From Lachnospiraceae bacterium (GTDB lineage: Bacteria; Bacillota; Clostridia; Lachnospirales; Lachnospiraceae), in assembly GCA_029338735.1 (NCBI GenBank), contig JAQYAY010000005.1, positions 1 to 32,605 on the forward strand: DNA of 32,605 nt, read 5' to 3'. Position numbers and translations under genes: made by a program. The notes below the pieces were generated by a model. That model saw only the letters and a list, made by a program, of their open reading frames with translations. It did no database searches and was not told the DNA's origin. Below are positions 7,201 to 14,621 of this stretch, one piece after another; positions within the stretch are counted from its first letter, which is position 1, and each line of letters begins with the position of its first letter.

Positions 7201-7395
7201 TCAGCCTTTCTGATCATTCTGACTCCTTCTGTATCTGCCATACCAGACAGCTGCAGGGTCCCAGCCATGAAGAGCGCATTGAATCGAGCAGAACCTCGGG
7301 GTCTGGATATTCTCATCTAGCATCCTGTCGTAGTCTGACTGGGCCAGAGTAAACGGTCTCCCGCATCCCTGACAGATCAGCGTCACTGAGTTCAT
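7201..7395 (-). CDS. Small zinc-ribbon protein, 64 aa
   Basis: Start set at 7395 because AAGGAGG lies eight bases upstream; the longer frame starting at 7443 has no ribosome site. The protein has CQGCGRPF and FCSIQC, two cysteine pairs about 25 residues apart, suggesting one zinc-binding knuckle, and a basic, Trp/Tyr-rich tail (WYGRYRRSQ). It resembles small treble-clef/zinc-ribbon proteins that bind nucleic acid or partner proteins. It lies 20 bases ahead of the exonuclease gene in the same direction, so it may assist that nuclease; this is inference. Confidence 0.75.
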   Translation of the reverse strand: MNSVTLICQGCGRPFTLAQSDYDRMLDENIQTPRFCSIQCALHGWDPAAVWYGRYRRSQNDQKG

Positions 7396-7497
7396 GATGA
7401 TTCCTCCTTTTCCCCACGAATCTCTCTCATACTCCCTGGACACGTCCCAAAAAGGCGCTTGTATTTATAATAACACAAAAAATTAATAATTAAAAGC

Positions 7498-8799
7498 TCA
7501 ATCCTTTCCCTTAAGATAATTTATCAGCTGCTGGGCAGTACGTCCGGACATGCCTCCACGTCTGATCTCCCAGATATTGGCCTCTTTTTCCAGCTCTTCG
7601 TCGGTCATATCGATGTGATTCCTGTGAGCCAGCTGTTTTACGATATTGAAGAAATCCTTCTGATTCGGCTTCGAATAATTGATCTGACAGCCAAATCGAT
7701 TGACAAGGGACAGCTTCTCTTCCATCGTATCGCTCTTGAAAATACCTGCATTGCCTTCCACATCATCTCTGTCAGACCAGTCTTCCTTGATGAGATGTCT
7801 CCTGTTACTCGTTGCATAGATCAGCACATTATCCGGCTTTGTCTCGACACCGCCTTCGATAACCGCTTTCAGATATTTGTATTCCACCTCGAAATTCTCA
7901 AATGACAGATCATCCATATACAGGATAAAGCGATAATTACGGTTCTTGATCATTGAGATAACAGTGCTGATATCCTTCATCTGATGCTTGTATATCTCTA
8001 TCATGCGAAGACCCTGATCATAATACTCATTGACTATGGCCTTGATGGATGTGGACTTTCCGGTACCTGAATCACCATACAGCAGGCAGTTGTTGGCGCC
8101 TCTGCCCTCGACAAACGCCTCAGTATTCTCCACAAGCTGTTTCTTCTGTTCCTCATAGCCCACAAGATCATTCAGATGAACGACTTCCATATTGTTGATC
8201 GGATGAAAGACCACTTTTCCATCGTCATCAGATATCCTGAAGGCCTTGTTGAGGCCGAACATACCGACACCAAATGCCTTGTAGAATCCTGTCATTATAT
8301 CAAAGAATTCATTCTCATCCTTCGCTGCAGCGAGCCTTACACTCAGAGATCTGACCTTTTCTGAAACCGCATGATTGTACATCAGATCCTTCTTCACAAC
8401 TGCCTTATAATTGCATAGAACTGTAAATACGTTGATTCCGAGAGCCTGCTCTATAGGTCCGAAGTCGTAATGGAAAAGCTTCATGGCAGCCCTGAAATCA
8501 TTTTTTGCAAATTCATTCACAGAGCCATCGTTTGCTCCGACCTTTTCACAGGTAATTGAAAAAGGATTCTCATCTGTGATCAGAAGGAACGTCAGGTAAT
8601 TCTGCCACAGATTGCCATCGAATCCATAGTCTGTAGCAAGCGCAAGCAGCCTGTGAACCTCTGTATATATACGTCTCGTGAGCTCAGCATCCGATGCCCT
8701 GCCCTCATCGAAATCCCTGAAGATGTCACCGAGTCTGTACAGAATACTGTCAGACGGTATATTGCCATATGAAATAAATTCTGCTATTTCCTTATACAT
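7498..8799 (-). CDS. DUF815-family AAA+ ATPase
   Basis: 433-aa soluble ATPase. The N-terminal 200 residues are helical and family-specific; the AAA+ core begins at LNDLVGYEEQKKQLVENTEAF, with Walker A YGDSGTGKST (242-250), Walker B FILYMDDLSFE (Asp296/Asp297), sensor-like IYATSNRRHLI and an arginine-finger region SLVNRFGCQI. This architecture matches the widespread DUF815 proteins (for example YhaZ/YcjX-neighbour types), whose function is not established. The ribosome site is AGGAAAGG about 11 bases before ATG. It is divergent from yfbR, with overlapping promoter elements in the 98-bp gap. A downstream T-rich stretch (TTTTAATTATTAATTTTTT on the minus strand) may help termination. Confidence 0.9.
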   Translation of the reverse strand: MYKEIAEFISYGNIPSDSILYRLGDIFRDFDEGRASDAELTRRIYTEVHRLLALATDYGFDGNLWQNYLTFLLITDENPFSITCEKVGANDGSVNEFAKNDFRAAMKLFHYDFGPIEQALGINVFTVLCNYKAVVKKDLMYNHAVSEKVRSLSVRLAAAKDENEFFDIMTGFYKAFGVGMFGLNKAFRISDDDGKVVFHPINNMEVVHLNDLVGYEEQKKQLVENTEAFVEGRGANNCLLYGDSGTGKSTSIKAIVNEYYDQGLRMIEIYKHQMKDISTVISMIKNRNYRFILYMDDLSFENFEVEYKYLKAVIEGGVETKPDNVLIYATSNRRHLIKEDWSDRDDVEGNAGIFKSDTMEEKLSLVNRFGCQINYSKPNQKDFFNIVKQLAHRNHIDMTDEELEKEANIWEIRRGGMSGRTAQQLINYLKGKD

Positions 8800-8841
8800 T
8801 ATGAAAGCCTTTCCTAAATCATGTCAGAGAGTATCTTAATT

Positions 8842-8875
8842 ATTTTACCACAAACGCAGCGTAACATGTTATACT
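8842..8875. promoter_or_regulatory. Divergent extended -10 elements between DUF815 gene and yfbR
   Basis: Minus strand: TGTGGTAAAAT (8842-8852) facing the DUF815 gene. Plus strand: TGTTATACT (8867-8875) facing yfbR, about 23 bases before its ATG. Neither has a good -35 match at normal spacing, so these are suggestions only. Confidence 0.35.
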
Positions 8876-8897
8876 ATTTATCTATGGAGGAAAAATA

Positions 8898-9500
8898 ATG
8901 AGTACTTTTTTTGCAGCAATTGCACGAATGAAATATATAGAACGCTGGGCACTAATGCATTCAGCCAGGGCTGAGTCCCTGAGCGAGCATTCAATGGAGG
9001 TCGCCATGATCTCCCACGCCCTCTGCGTCATTGGAAATAAAAGATATGACAGACAACTGAACAGTGATAAGGCCGCACTCATCGGGCTGTATCATGATGC
9101 ATCCGAGATCATCACAGGTGATATGCCAACCCCTGTCAAGTATGCCAATGACACCTTGAAAACCGCCTACAAGGATATGGAGCACCAGGCCGAGCTGACT
9201 CTTCTGAACAAGCTCCCGGATGATCTGCAGGAATCATTCCGCGATATAGTCTGTGAAGAAGCCCCTGCTGACAGCGATGAAGACGAGAAATACATGAGAC
9301 GTCTCGTCAAAGCTGCTGACAAGCTCTCTGCATATATCAAGTGCATCGAAGAGGACAAGGCAGGCAACCATGAATTTGCCACTGCACAGCAGACTATAGA
9401 AAAAACCCTCCACGCGATGCGTGAAGAGCTTCCTGAGCTTGATGACTTTATAAATGAGTTCCTTCCGTCATATGGGAAGACTCTTGATGAACTGATCTAG
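8898..9500 (+). CDS. yfbR: HD-domain 5'-deoxynucleotidase (YfbR family)
   Basis: 200-aa metal-dependent phosphohydrolase that removes phosphate from deoxynucleoside 5'-monophosphates, a nucleotide-pool housekeeping step. The HD core is complete: SEHSMEVAMISHAL supplies the first His, and LYHDASEIITGDMPTPVKY is the hallmark YfbR motif; AADKLSAYIKC gives the last Asp. Length matches the Escherichia coli enzyme (199 aa). GGAGG lies seven to eight bases upstream of the ATG. Its last 53 bases are also the end of the convergent PrsW-like gene, so opposite transcripts overlap. Confidence 0.95.
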   Translation: MSTFFAAIARMKYIERWALMHSARAESLSEHSMEVAMISHALCVIGNKRYDRQLNSDKAALIGLYHDASEIITGDMPTPVKYANDTLKTAYKDMEHQAELTLLNKLPDDLQESFRDIVCEEAPADSDEDEKYMRRLVKAADKLSAYIKCIEEDKAGNHEFATAQQTIEKTLHAMREELPELDDFINEFLPSYGKTLDELI

Positions 9501-10941
9501 CTATAATCGCTTCTCTGATACCTCTGTGCAGGAAAATATTTACCGCCCAGAGAGAGACAAGCGCGATCACAATATTCTTGATGGAGAAGCCATATAGGCC
9601 GAACGAGGCATATGGCAGCTCCCAGAGTATCTGCATGATGATCGGGAAGATCACGGCCGAAGCGCACATTTTCCCGAACTCATAGCTTCGTATCACACCA
9701 GCCTCTGTCACAATCACCGACAGAGCGCCGCCACAGATGCATGTCCATGCCATGTGACCGCCCACACTCAGCAGGCTCTGTGAAATGAGCTTCCACATGA
9801 AGACTCCTGCCCTGCCATCCGACATATAGCCTGACAGAGCCATCTGACAGACCTGATATGCCGAGAATCCTGCTCCAAAACAGGTTCCGTACCATATGCC
9901 CTGAAGAACAGTGGCGTTACGTCCGGTCTTCTTGATATGATGCATAATGATTGCAAGCATTGTGATAAATATCACAAGCTCATCCAGCAGGCCTGCAAAG
10001 ATTGAATTAAGAAGCGGTGCTGAAGCAAAAGCTGCTCCGGTGATCCAGGTGAGAATAAGAGCAAGTATTGCTCCAAATATGGCCGAATAAATGGCAGTTC
10101 TCACAGGCATTCTCTTCTCATAGATGCCATTTATCTCATCCAGATATAAAATCACTGCAAACGGGATCATCCCGGCACCGAGTATCATCTCCGGCACTAC
10201 TGCTCCGGTGCTTTTCGTCATGATAAACCAGTATCCGAACAGCAGAAACAGAAGAAAGACTTTCCAGTAAGTCTTCAGATATTTCCACGGTTTCTGTATA
10301 TCTGCAAACAGGTCTGAAGGGCTGTTGCCCTCATTTCCCGATGCTTTCGAGAATTCATATACCTTTGTAGAGACATCACTGGCCGCATTCCTTGCAGAAT
10401 TCACAGCTCCCTTGGCCGCATCTGCGGCCTTCTGGGCTGTATCCTTAATTGCCTTGTACTGAGCCTCTTCCTTCTCGAGAGCCTCCTGCGCCTCTTTAAG
10501 CTCTGCCTTCTCCTGCATCATCTGCTGATCAGCAAGTGCCGCCTTCTCCATGCGGCGGCGGTACTCTATTTCCTGTTGCTGGTAAATGGACGGCTTTGCA
10601 GGCGCCTTTTCCCTCTCAGATTCCGGCTCCTTCGTTTTCTGCTCAAGAGCTGTGACAAATTGTTCAGGATCATTTCTGATCAGCCTGATAGTAGCATCAT
10701 CCACCGGGAAATCCCCATGCAGAGGCCTCCCTGTAAAGATATCAGTCGCCGGTACTTCCCTGTCTGTAAAAATACCAATCAGACGGCCGATAAATTTCTT
10801 CCCGTAATCACTGACCATCAGATTGTCCTTCTTCTGCATCAGAAGAACTGCCCTGATCTGTTCCTTGTCATGCATATCAAGCCTTCCGGCCAGATGAACT
10901 ATGATATCTGTATCGTGTAATACTGCTTCTCTGTCAAACAT
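9448..10941 (-). CDS. PrsW-like intramembrane protease homologue with coiled-coil N-terminus
   Basis: 497-aa membrane protein. Residues 1-105 are a soluble domain I do not recognise; about 115-190 is a charged, Ala/Glu/Lys-rich coiled coil; from about 226 there are eight or so hydrophobic helices. That membrane part follows the PrsW layout: an opening helix ending AVILYLDEINGIYEKRMPVR, then LLDELVIF, then GTCFGAGFSAYQV, then GGHMAWTCICG. In PrsW the first catalytic motif is EExxK and the third is GFAxxEN; here these read DELVIF and GFSAYQV, so activity is doubtful. AGGAT lies upstream of the ATG. Convergent with, and overlapping, yfbR; divergent from the metal ATPase with its own promoter. 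Family call moderately sure; function unknown. Confidence 0.65.
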   Translation of the reverse strand: MFDREAVLHDTDIIVHLAGRLDMHDKEQIRAVLLMQKKDNLMVSDYGKKFIGRLIGIFTDREVPATDIFTGRPLHGDFPVDDATIRLIRNDPEQFVTALEQKTKEPESEREKAPAKPSIYQQQEIEYRRRMEKAALADQQMMQEKAELKEAQEALEKEEAQYKAIKDTAQKAADAAKGAVNSARNAASDVSTKVYEFSKASGNEGNSPSDLFADIQKPWKYLKTYWKVFLLFLLFGYWFIMTKSTGAVVPEMILGAGMIPFAVILYLDEINGIYEKRMPVRTAIYSAIFGAILALILTWITGAAFASAPLLNSIFAGLLDELVIFITMLAIIMHHIKKTGRNATVLQGIWYGTCFGAGFSAYQVCQMALSGYMSDGRAGVFMWKLISQSLLSVGGHMAWTCICGGALSVIVTEAGVIRSYEFGKMCASAVIFPIIMQILWELPYASFGLYGFSIKNIVIALVSLWAVNIFLHRGIREAIIARSVHQESSHMTEGTHL

Positions 10942-10976
10942 ATCCGTATCCTGAAATATAACAACTTTGTAAAATA

Positions 10977-11006
10977 ATTATACCGCACAGGGCATATATT
11001 TGTAAA
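10977..11006 (-). promoter_or_regulatory. Promoter of the PrsW-like gene
   Basis: Minus-strand TTTACA (11001-11006), 18-base spacer, TATAAT (10977-10982), about 35 bases before the ATG. Its -35 box lies only six bases from the -35 box of the divergent metal-ATPase promoter, so the two compete for polymerase. Confidence 0.65.
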
Positions 11007-11012
11007 TATTTA

Positions 11013-11097
11013 TTGACAATCCACGGTAGGGGTAGTATTATTTGATTGAACATTTGAATGATTGTTCAATTGTTCAAAATGTCAGATCAACTGACAT
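11013..11097 (+). promoter_or_regulatory. Metal-responsive promoter and ArsR/SmtB operator
   Basis: TTGACA (11013-11018), 17-base spacer, TATTAT (11036-11041). Three bases later the inverted repeat ATTGAACA (11045-11052) N10 TGTTCAAT (11063-11070) begins, enclosing the ArsR/SmtB core pattern TGAA-N6-TTCA (11055-11068); a further half site TGTTCAA follows at 11071-11077. A separate perfect palindrome ATGTCAG-ATCAA-CTGACAT lies at 11079-11097. The operator covers the expected start site, so a bound sensor would block transcription; the sensor is the ArsR gene downstream in the same operon. Confidence 0.8.
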
Positions 11098-11134
11098 GGT
11101 ACCCGGTTATATTTTTAGGAAAGGTGAAACAATT

Positions 11135-13126
11135 ATGGATGCCAGGGAAAAAGAGGAACTAAAAAAAGCTGAGGCTTTTGAAGCCGAGGAGGAGGAAGAA
11201 GATGATGACGACGACGATGATGACGAAATGCCGCCAAAGAAGAAATTCATACAGATATGTATTTCTACAGGCCTTCTGATAGCAGCATATGTGATATGCA
11301 GGAATACCCACCTGCCTATGTGGGCGCAGCTTCTCATCTATCTGGTGCCTTATCTCGCTGCCGGATATGATGTACTCAGAGAAGCAGTTGAGGACATTGC
11401 CCACGGAGAGGCAATGGAAGAAGACTTCCTGATGACAGTATCCACAGTCGGAGCTCTTCTGATCGGCTTCGTACCAGGTGGCGAGCCTATGTTTGCCGAG
11501 GCAGTATTTGTAATGCTCTTCTATCAGGTCGGAGAGCTGTTCGAGGGAATCGCAGAAGGCAATTCATCACGTGCCATTTCACAGCTCCTCGATATCAGGC
11601 CTGATACCGCCAATGTAGAACGCGATGGCAAAGTGATCACAGTAGATCCGGATGATGTCAGGGTTGGAGAGACCATCGTCATCAAGCCAGGCGAAAAGGT
11701 TCCGATGGACGGAGTGATCACAGAAGGTTCAACAAGCCTTGATACAGTAGCCCTCACAGGTGAAAGCGCTCCGCGTGATGTGACAGTCGGTGACCAGATC
11801 CTCTCTGGCTGCGTCAATCAGTCAGGCGTAGTAAAGGCAAAGGTAGAGAAGGCATTTGGTGAATCTACAGCCGCAAAGATTCTCGATCTCGTAAAGCATG
11901 CAAGCGGAGCCAAATCAAAGAGTGAGAAGTTCATCACCAGATTTGCAAGGGTCTATACTCCTATAGTAGTAGGCGCAGCCGTAATCCTGGCTTTCGTTCC
12001 GCCTCTTATCATCGGAGGTGTGACAGGGACCGGATTCATGAGCAGCTTCGCAGACTGGCTGCTTCGTGCACTCACCTTCCTGATTGTGTCCTGCCCTTGC
12101 GCACTGGTTGTGTCCGTACCTCTCGCATTCTTCGGAGGAATCGGTGCCGCATCCAAGAACGGAATACTCGTGAAGGGATCTTCATTCATGGATGCCCTTG
12201 CAAAGACTGATACAGTAGTATTTGATAAGACAGGAACACTTACAAAGGGTGTATTCGAGGTGACCACTCTTCATCCTGACTGCATCTCATCTGAAGAACT
12301 GCTCCATCTGGCAGCCCATGTGGAGCGTTATTCAACGCACCCTATTGCCAATTCGATCAAGGCAGCCTTCGGCAGGGAAGATGACGGCTGCCAGGTAGAC
12401 GATGTCGAAGAAATCGCAGGACAGGGTATCCGTGCAAAAGTAAACGGCAAGACAGTATGCGTCGGCAACACCCGTATGATGGATGCCGTCGGAGCAAAAT
12501 GGAAATCCTGCAATGAGCCCGGAACCCTGATCCATGTAGCAATAGATGGAAAATATGCCGGCCACATTCACATTTCAGATGTTGAAAAGCCAGATTCAAA
12601 AGAAGCCGTAGCTGGCCTGAAGAAGGAGGGTGTCCGCAAGACCGTGATGCTCACCGGCGACAGAAAGGAAGTCGCTGACCGTGTAGCTGCTGATCTTGGA
12701 ATCGATGAATACAGAGCAGAACTGCTCCCGGCAGACAAGGTGGACAATGTAGAAAAGCTGCTGAAAGAGAAACCATCAGACAGCTCTCTCGTCTTCGTTG
12801 GTGACGGAATAAATGATGCCCCTGTGCTTGCAAGAGCCGATGTAGGCATAGCAATGGGTGCCATGGGAAGCGATGCAGCAATCGAAGCTGCAGATGTAGT
12901 ACTGATGGATGATAAGCCATCAAAGATTGCCAAGGCTATAAAGATCTCAAGACGCACAATATCAATCGCCAGACAGAATATTGTAATAGCCATAGCAATA
13001 AAGATTGCCATCCTTATCCTTGCTGCCTTCGGACTGGCACCAATGTGGCTCGCAGTCTTCGGAGACACTGGAGTTCTCCTGATCTGCATAGCCAACTCCA
13101 CAAGGACTTTGAATTATAAAAAGTAA
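11135..13126 (+). CDS. P1B-type heavy-metal efflux ATPase (Zn2+/Cd2+/Pb2+ group)
   Basis: 663-aa inner-membrane pump that exports divalent metal ions using ATP. Motifs in order: TGES (208-211) in the actuator domain, the membrane metal site SCPCALV (CPC 320-322), phosphorylated Asp364 in FDKTGT, STHPIA (P1B-specific HP locus), TGD and GDGINDAPVLARADVGIAMG, and the last-helix Asp in FGDTGVLL typical of Zn/Cd pumps. It has no N-terminal HMA domain or CXXC; instead residues 18-31 are an unbroken run of Glu and Asp, which may bind metal. Start set at 11135 (AAGG upstream); the earlier in-frame TTG at 11042 lies inside the promoter and cannot be transcribed. Cotranscribed with the ArsR sensor. Confidence 0.95.
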   Translation: MDAREKEELKKAEAFEAEEEEEDDDDDDDDEMPPKKKFIQICISTGLLIAAYVICRNTHLPMWAQLLIYLVPYLAAGYDVLREAVEDIAHGEAMEEDFLMTVSTVGALLIGFVPGGEPMFAEAVFVMLFYQVGELFEGIAEGNSSRAISQLLDIRPDTANVERDGKVITVDPDDVRVGETIVIKPGEKVPMDGVITEGSTSLDTVALTGESAPRDVTVGDQILSGCVNQSGVVKAKVEKAFGESTAAKILDLVKHASGAKSKSEKFITRFARVYTPIVVGAAVILAFVPPLIIGGVTGTGFMSSFADWLLRALTFLIVSCPCALVVSVPLAFFGGIGAASKNGILVKGSSFMDALAKTDTVVFDKTGTLTKGVFEVTTLHPDCISSEELLHLAAHVERYSTHPIANSIKAAFGREDDGCQVDDVEEIAGQGIRAKVNGKTVCVGNTRMMDAVGAKWKSCNEPGTLIHVAIDGKYAGHIHISDVEKPDSKEAVAGLKKEGVRKTVMLTGDRKEVADRVAADLGIDEYRAELLPADKVDNVEKLLKEKPSDSSLVFVGDGINDAPVLARADVGIAMGAMGSDAAIEAADVVLMDDKPSKIAKAIKISRRTISIARQNIVIAIAIKIAILILAAFGLAPMWLAVFGDTGVLLICIANSTRTLNYKK

Positions 13127-13144
13127 TAGGATATAATAGATTCC

Positions 13145-13450
13145 ATGAAAAAGAAATGCAACCTGCCAGATGAAAATGAAATGGCGGATCTCGCCGAGCT
13201 CTTCAAGGTTTTCGGTGATTCTACCAGGATCAGAATTCTCTTTACATTATTCGATGATGAACAGTCAGTGACAGATATAGCAGAGGCCCTCAACATGACA
13301 GCCTCTGCTGTTTCTCACCAGCTGCGTATATTAAAGACCAACAAGCTCATAGACTCCCGCCGCGACGGGAAGCAGATCTTCTATTTCCTTGCCGATGAGC
13401 ATGTACATTCTATTCTTGATGTCGGAAGGGAACATATAGAAGAGGAATAA
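13145..13450 (+). CDS. ArsR/SmtB-family metal-sensing repressor (CzrA-like alpha5 site)
   Basis: 101-aa winged-helix dimeric repressor. DNA-recognition helix: TDIAEALNMTASAVSHQLRILKTNKLI. The C-terminal helix carries Asp84, His86, His97 and Glu100, matching the interfacial alpha5 Zn(II)/Co(II) site of CzrA (Asp, His, His, His) except that the last ligand is Glu. The alpha3 ELCV(C)D thiol motif of arsenic/cadmium sensors is absent (EQSVTD), though Cys5 near the N-terminus could add a ligand. It starts 18 bases after the ATPase stop codon with a weak ribosome site, so it is the second gene of the operon and should repress it from the operator at 11045-11077 until zinc (or a similar metal) binds. 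Confidence 0.92.
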   Translation: MKKKCNLPDENEMADLAELFKVFGDSTRIRILFTLFDDEQSVTDIAEALNMTASAVSHQLRILKTNKLIDSRRDGKQIFYFLADEHVHSILDVGREHIEEE

Positions 13451-13476
13451 AAAAGCCACGGCATTGAAACCGTGGC
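13449..13476 (-). terminator. Intrinsic terminator of the S1/exonuclease/GGDEF-EAL/lipase operon
   Basis: Seven-base-pair GC-rich stem GCCACGG (13455-13461)/CCGTGGC (13470-13476), eight-base loop. The minus strand reads into TTTTTT at 13454-13449, so it ends leftward transcription from the lipase operon. It overlaps the last bases of the arsR stop codon; the plus strand has A-runs on both sides and little termination potential. Confidence 0.8.
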
Positions 13477-13589
13477 AAAAAGGGGAGAGTATGAAAAAAA
13501 TTCGATAAGCATTTCTGCTTTCGATGTGTCTATAATACATACATTCTGTGAAAATTCTGTGAAGTTTTTATGAACTTTCTATTAATTAT

Positions 13590-14606
13590 TTATCCCATCA
13601 GCCATGCTATATAGCAACTCTGGCAGTGGTTATGAGCTACATCAGTACTGTCAAACTCAGCCCCTGTGATATCTCCGAATGATTCAACCATGGAATCATG
13701 ATCTGCATCTGACATCCTTATATCTTTTCCAAAGCGACGGTATGTACCGAATTCATAATTTACTGAACTGTCAAGTCCCAGCTTCGCAAGTCCTGCCGTA
13801 AGAGTCTTTTCATCGATCAGGCCCAGCGCCTCAAGCTCTTTTTCAAGAGTCTGCGAGTCCTTCGAAGGAACATTGGTGACTATATCATCAGGATTGACGT
13901 AATTAAAAATATTCGTATACTTCCTGGCTGATTTCGCGCTGACCTTAGCGACCTTAGGAGAAGCAAATGTATAGGCATATACATTTGAATTGCCATACTT
14001 ATCAGACAGTCTCTTGGCCATGATATTGCCGACTGCTGCTCCTCTGCTGTGCCCGGTCACCCAGAACATTACAGATCCTTTTTTCAGCTTGTTCGTCTTA
14101 AGAAATGTATCAAGATTCTTATGAACAGCCTTCTCTGTAGCATTGAATCCCTTATGAATAGATTCGGTCTGCATATTATCATCGAAGCCCAGGTTCAGAT
14201 TACTCTTCCACTCCTGCTTTGTAGATGTTCCCTGCAGAATCACTGCCACGACTGTTTTTTTGCCAATCTTTTTCTTGCCAAAGTTAAATGACAGATTATC
14301 GCTGTTTTCATCTGTGACAGAATCACGCTTGTTCGTAAATCCGCACTTCTGAAGAAACGCCTTGATATCATCCTTATCATATACTGCAGATGCTGCACCT
14401 GCTGAAAGCAGTGCCAGTGAGTCATTCCGCTTTGTCGCCTTATTTTTGAAAAATGCATCGGAATATACTACCGACGCATTCATCTCTTCATCATCAAACG
14501 CCCCGTCCGGATATGAAAATGATACCGTTGTATTGGCCAGTGCCGTTGCCGGAAAAGCCAGCGCCAGCACAAGCGATACGAACAGTGCTACAAACTTCTT
14601 CAACAT
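13590..14606 (-). CDS. Secreted class-3 lipase/alpha-beta hydrolase
   Basis: 338-aa exported hydrolase. A signal peptide is clear: MLKKF, a hydrophobic core, and ATALA with likely cleavage before Asn25. The nucleophile elbow is TGHSRGAAV (Ser187), the acid is in YVNPDDIVTN (Asp240) and the catalytic His is in AHNHCQSCY (probably His326). The GTS segment (VILQGTSTKQEW) gives the oxyanion-hole region of fungal-type class-3 lipases. Substrate could be a lipid or another ester. GGAG lies six bases before the ATG, and the gene begins 15 bases after the GGDEF/EAL gene, so it is the last gene of that operon; a terminator follows. Two Cys near the C-terminus could pair outside the cell. Confidence 0.88.
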   Translation of the reverse strand: MLKKFVALFVSLVLALAFPATALANTTVSFSYPDGAFDDEEMNASVVYSDAFFKNKATKRNDSLALLSAGAASAVYDKDDIKAFLQKCGFTNKRDSVTDENSDNLSFNFGKKKIGKKTVVAVILQGTSTKQEWKSNLNLGFDDNMQTESIHKGFNATEKAVHKNLDTFLKTNKLKKGSVMFWVTGHSRGAAVGNIMAKRLSDKYGNSNVYAYTFASPKVAKVSAKSARKYTNIFNYVNPDDIVTNVPSKDSQTLEKELEALGLIDEKTLTAGLAKLGLDSSVNYEFGTYRRFGKDIRMSDADHDSMVESFGDITGAEFDSTDVAHNHCQSCYIAWLMG

Positions 14607-14621
14607 ATAAACTCCATTGTC

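Noticed and set aside
11042-11134. 31-codon N-terminal extension of the metal ATPase starting with TTG
   Set aside because: The TTG lies in the -10 box of the promoter, upstream of any likely transcript start, and the stretch carries the ArsR operator; the ATG at 11135 has its own ribosome site.
12568-13101. Serine/alanine-rich 177-aa minus-strand frame inside the metal ATPase
   Set aside because: It is the antisense shadow of a strong ATPase coding region, with no ribosome site or family motif.
13488-13508. Tiny open frame after GGGGAGAG: ATGAAAAAAATTCGATAA
   Set aside because: Only five codons; a chance ribosome-site look-alike in a gap. No evidence of a leader function.
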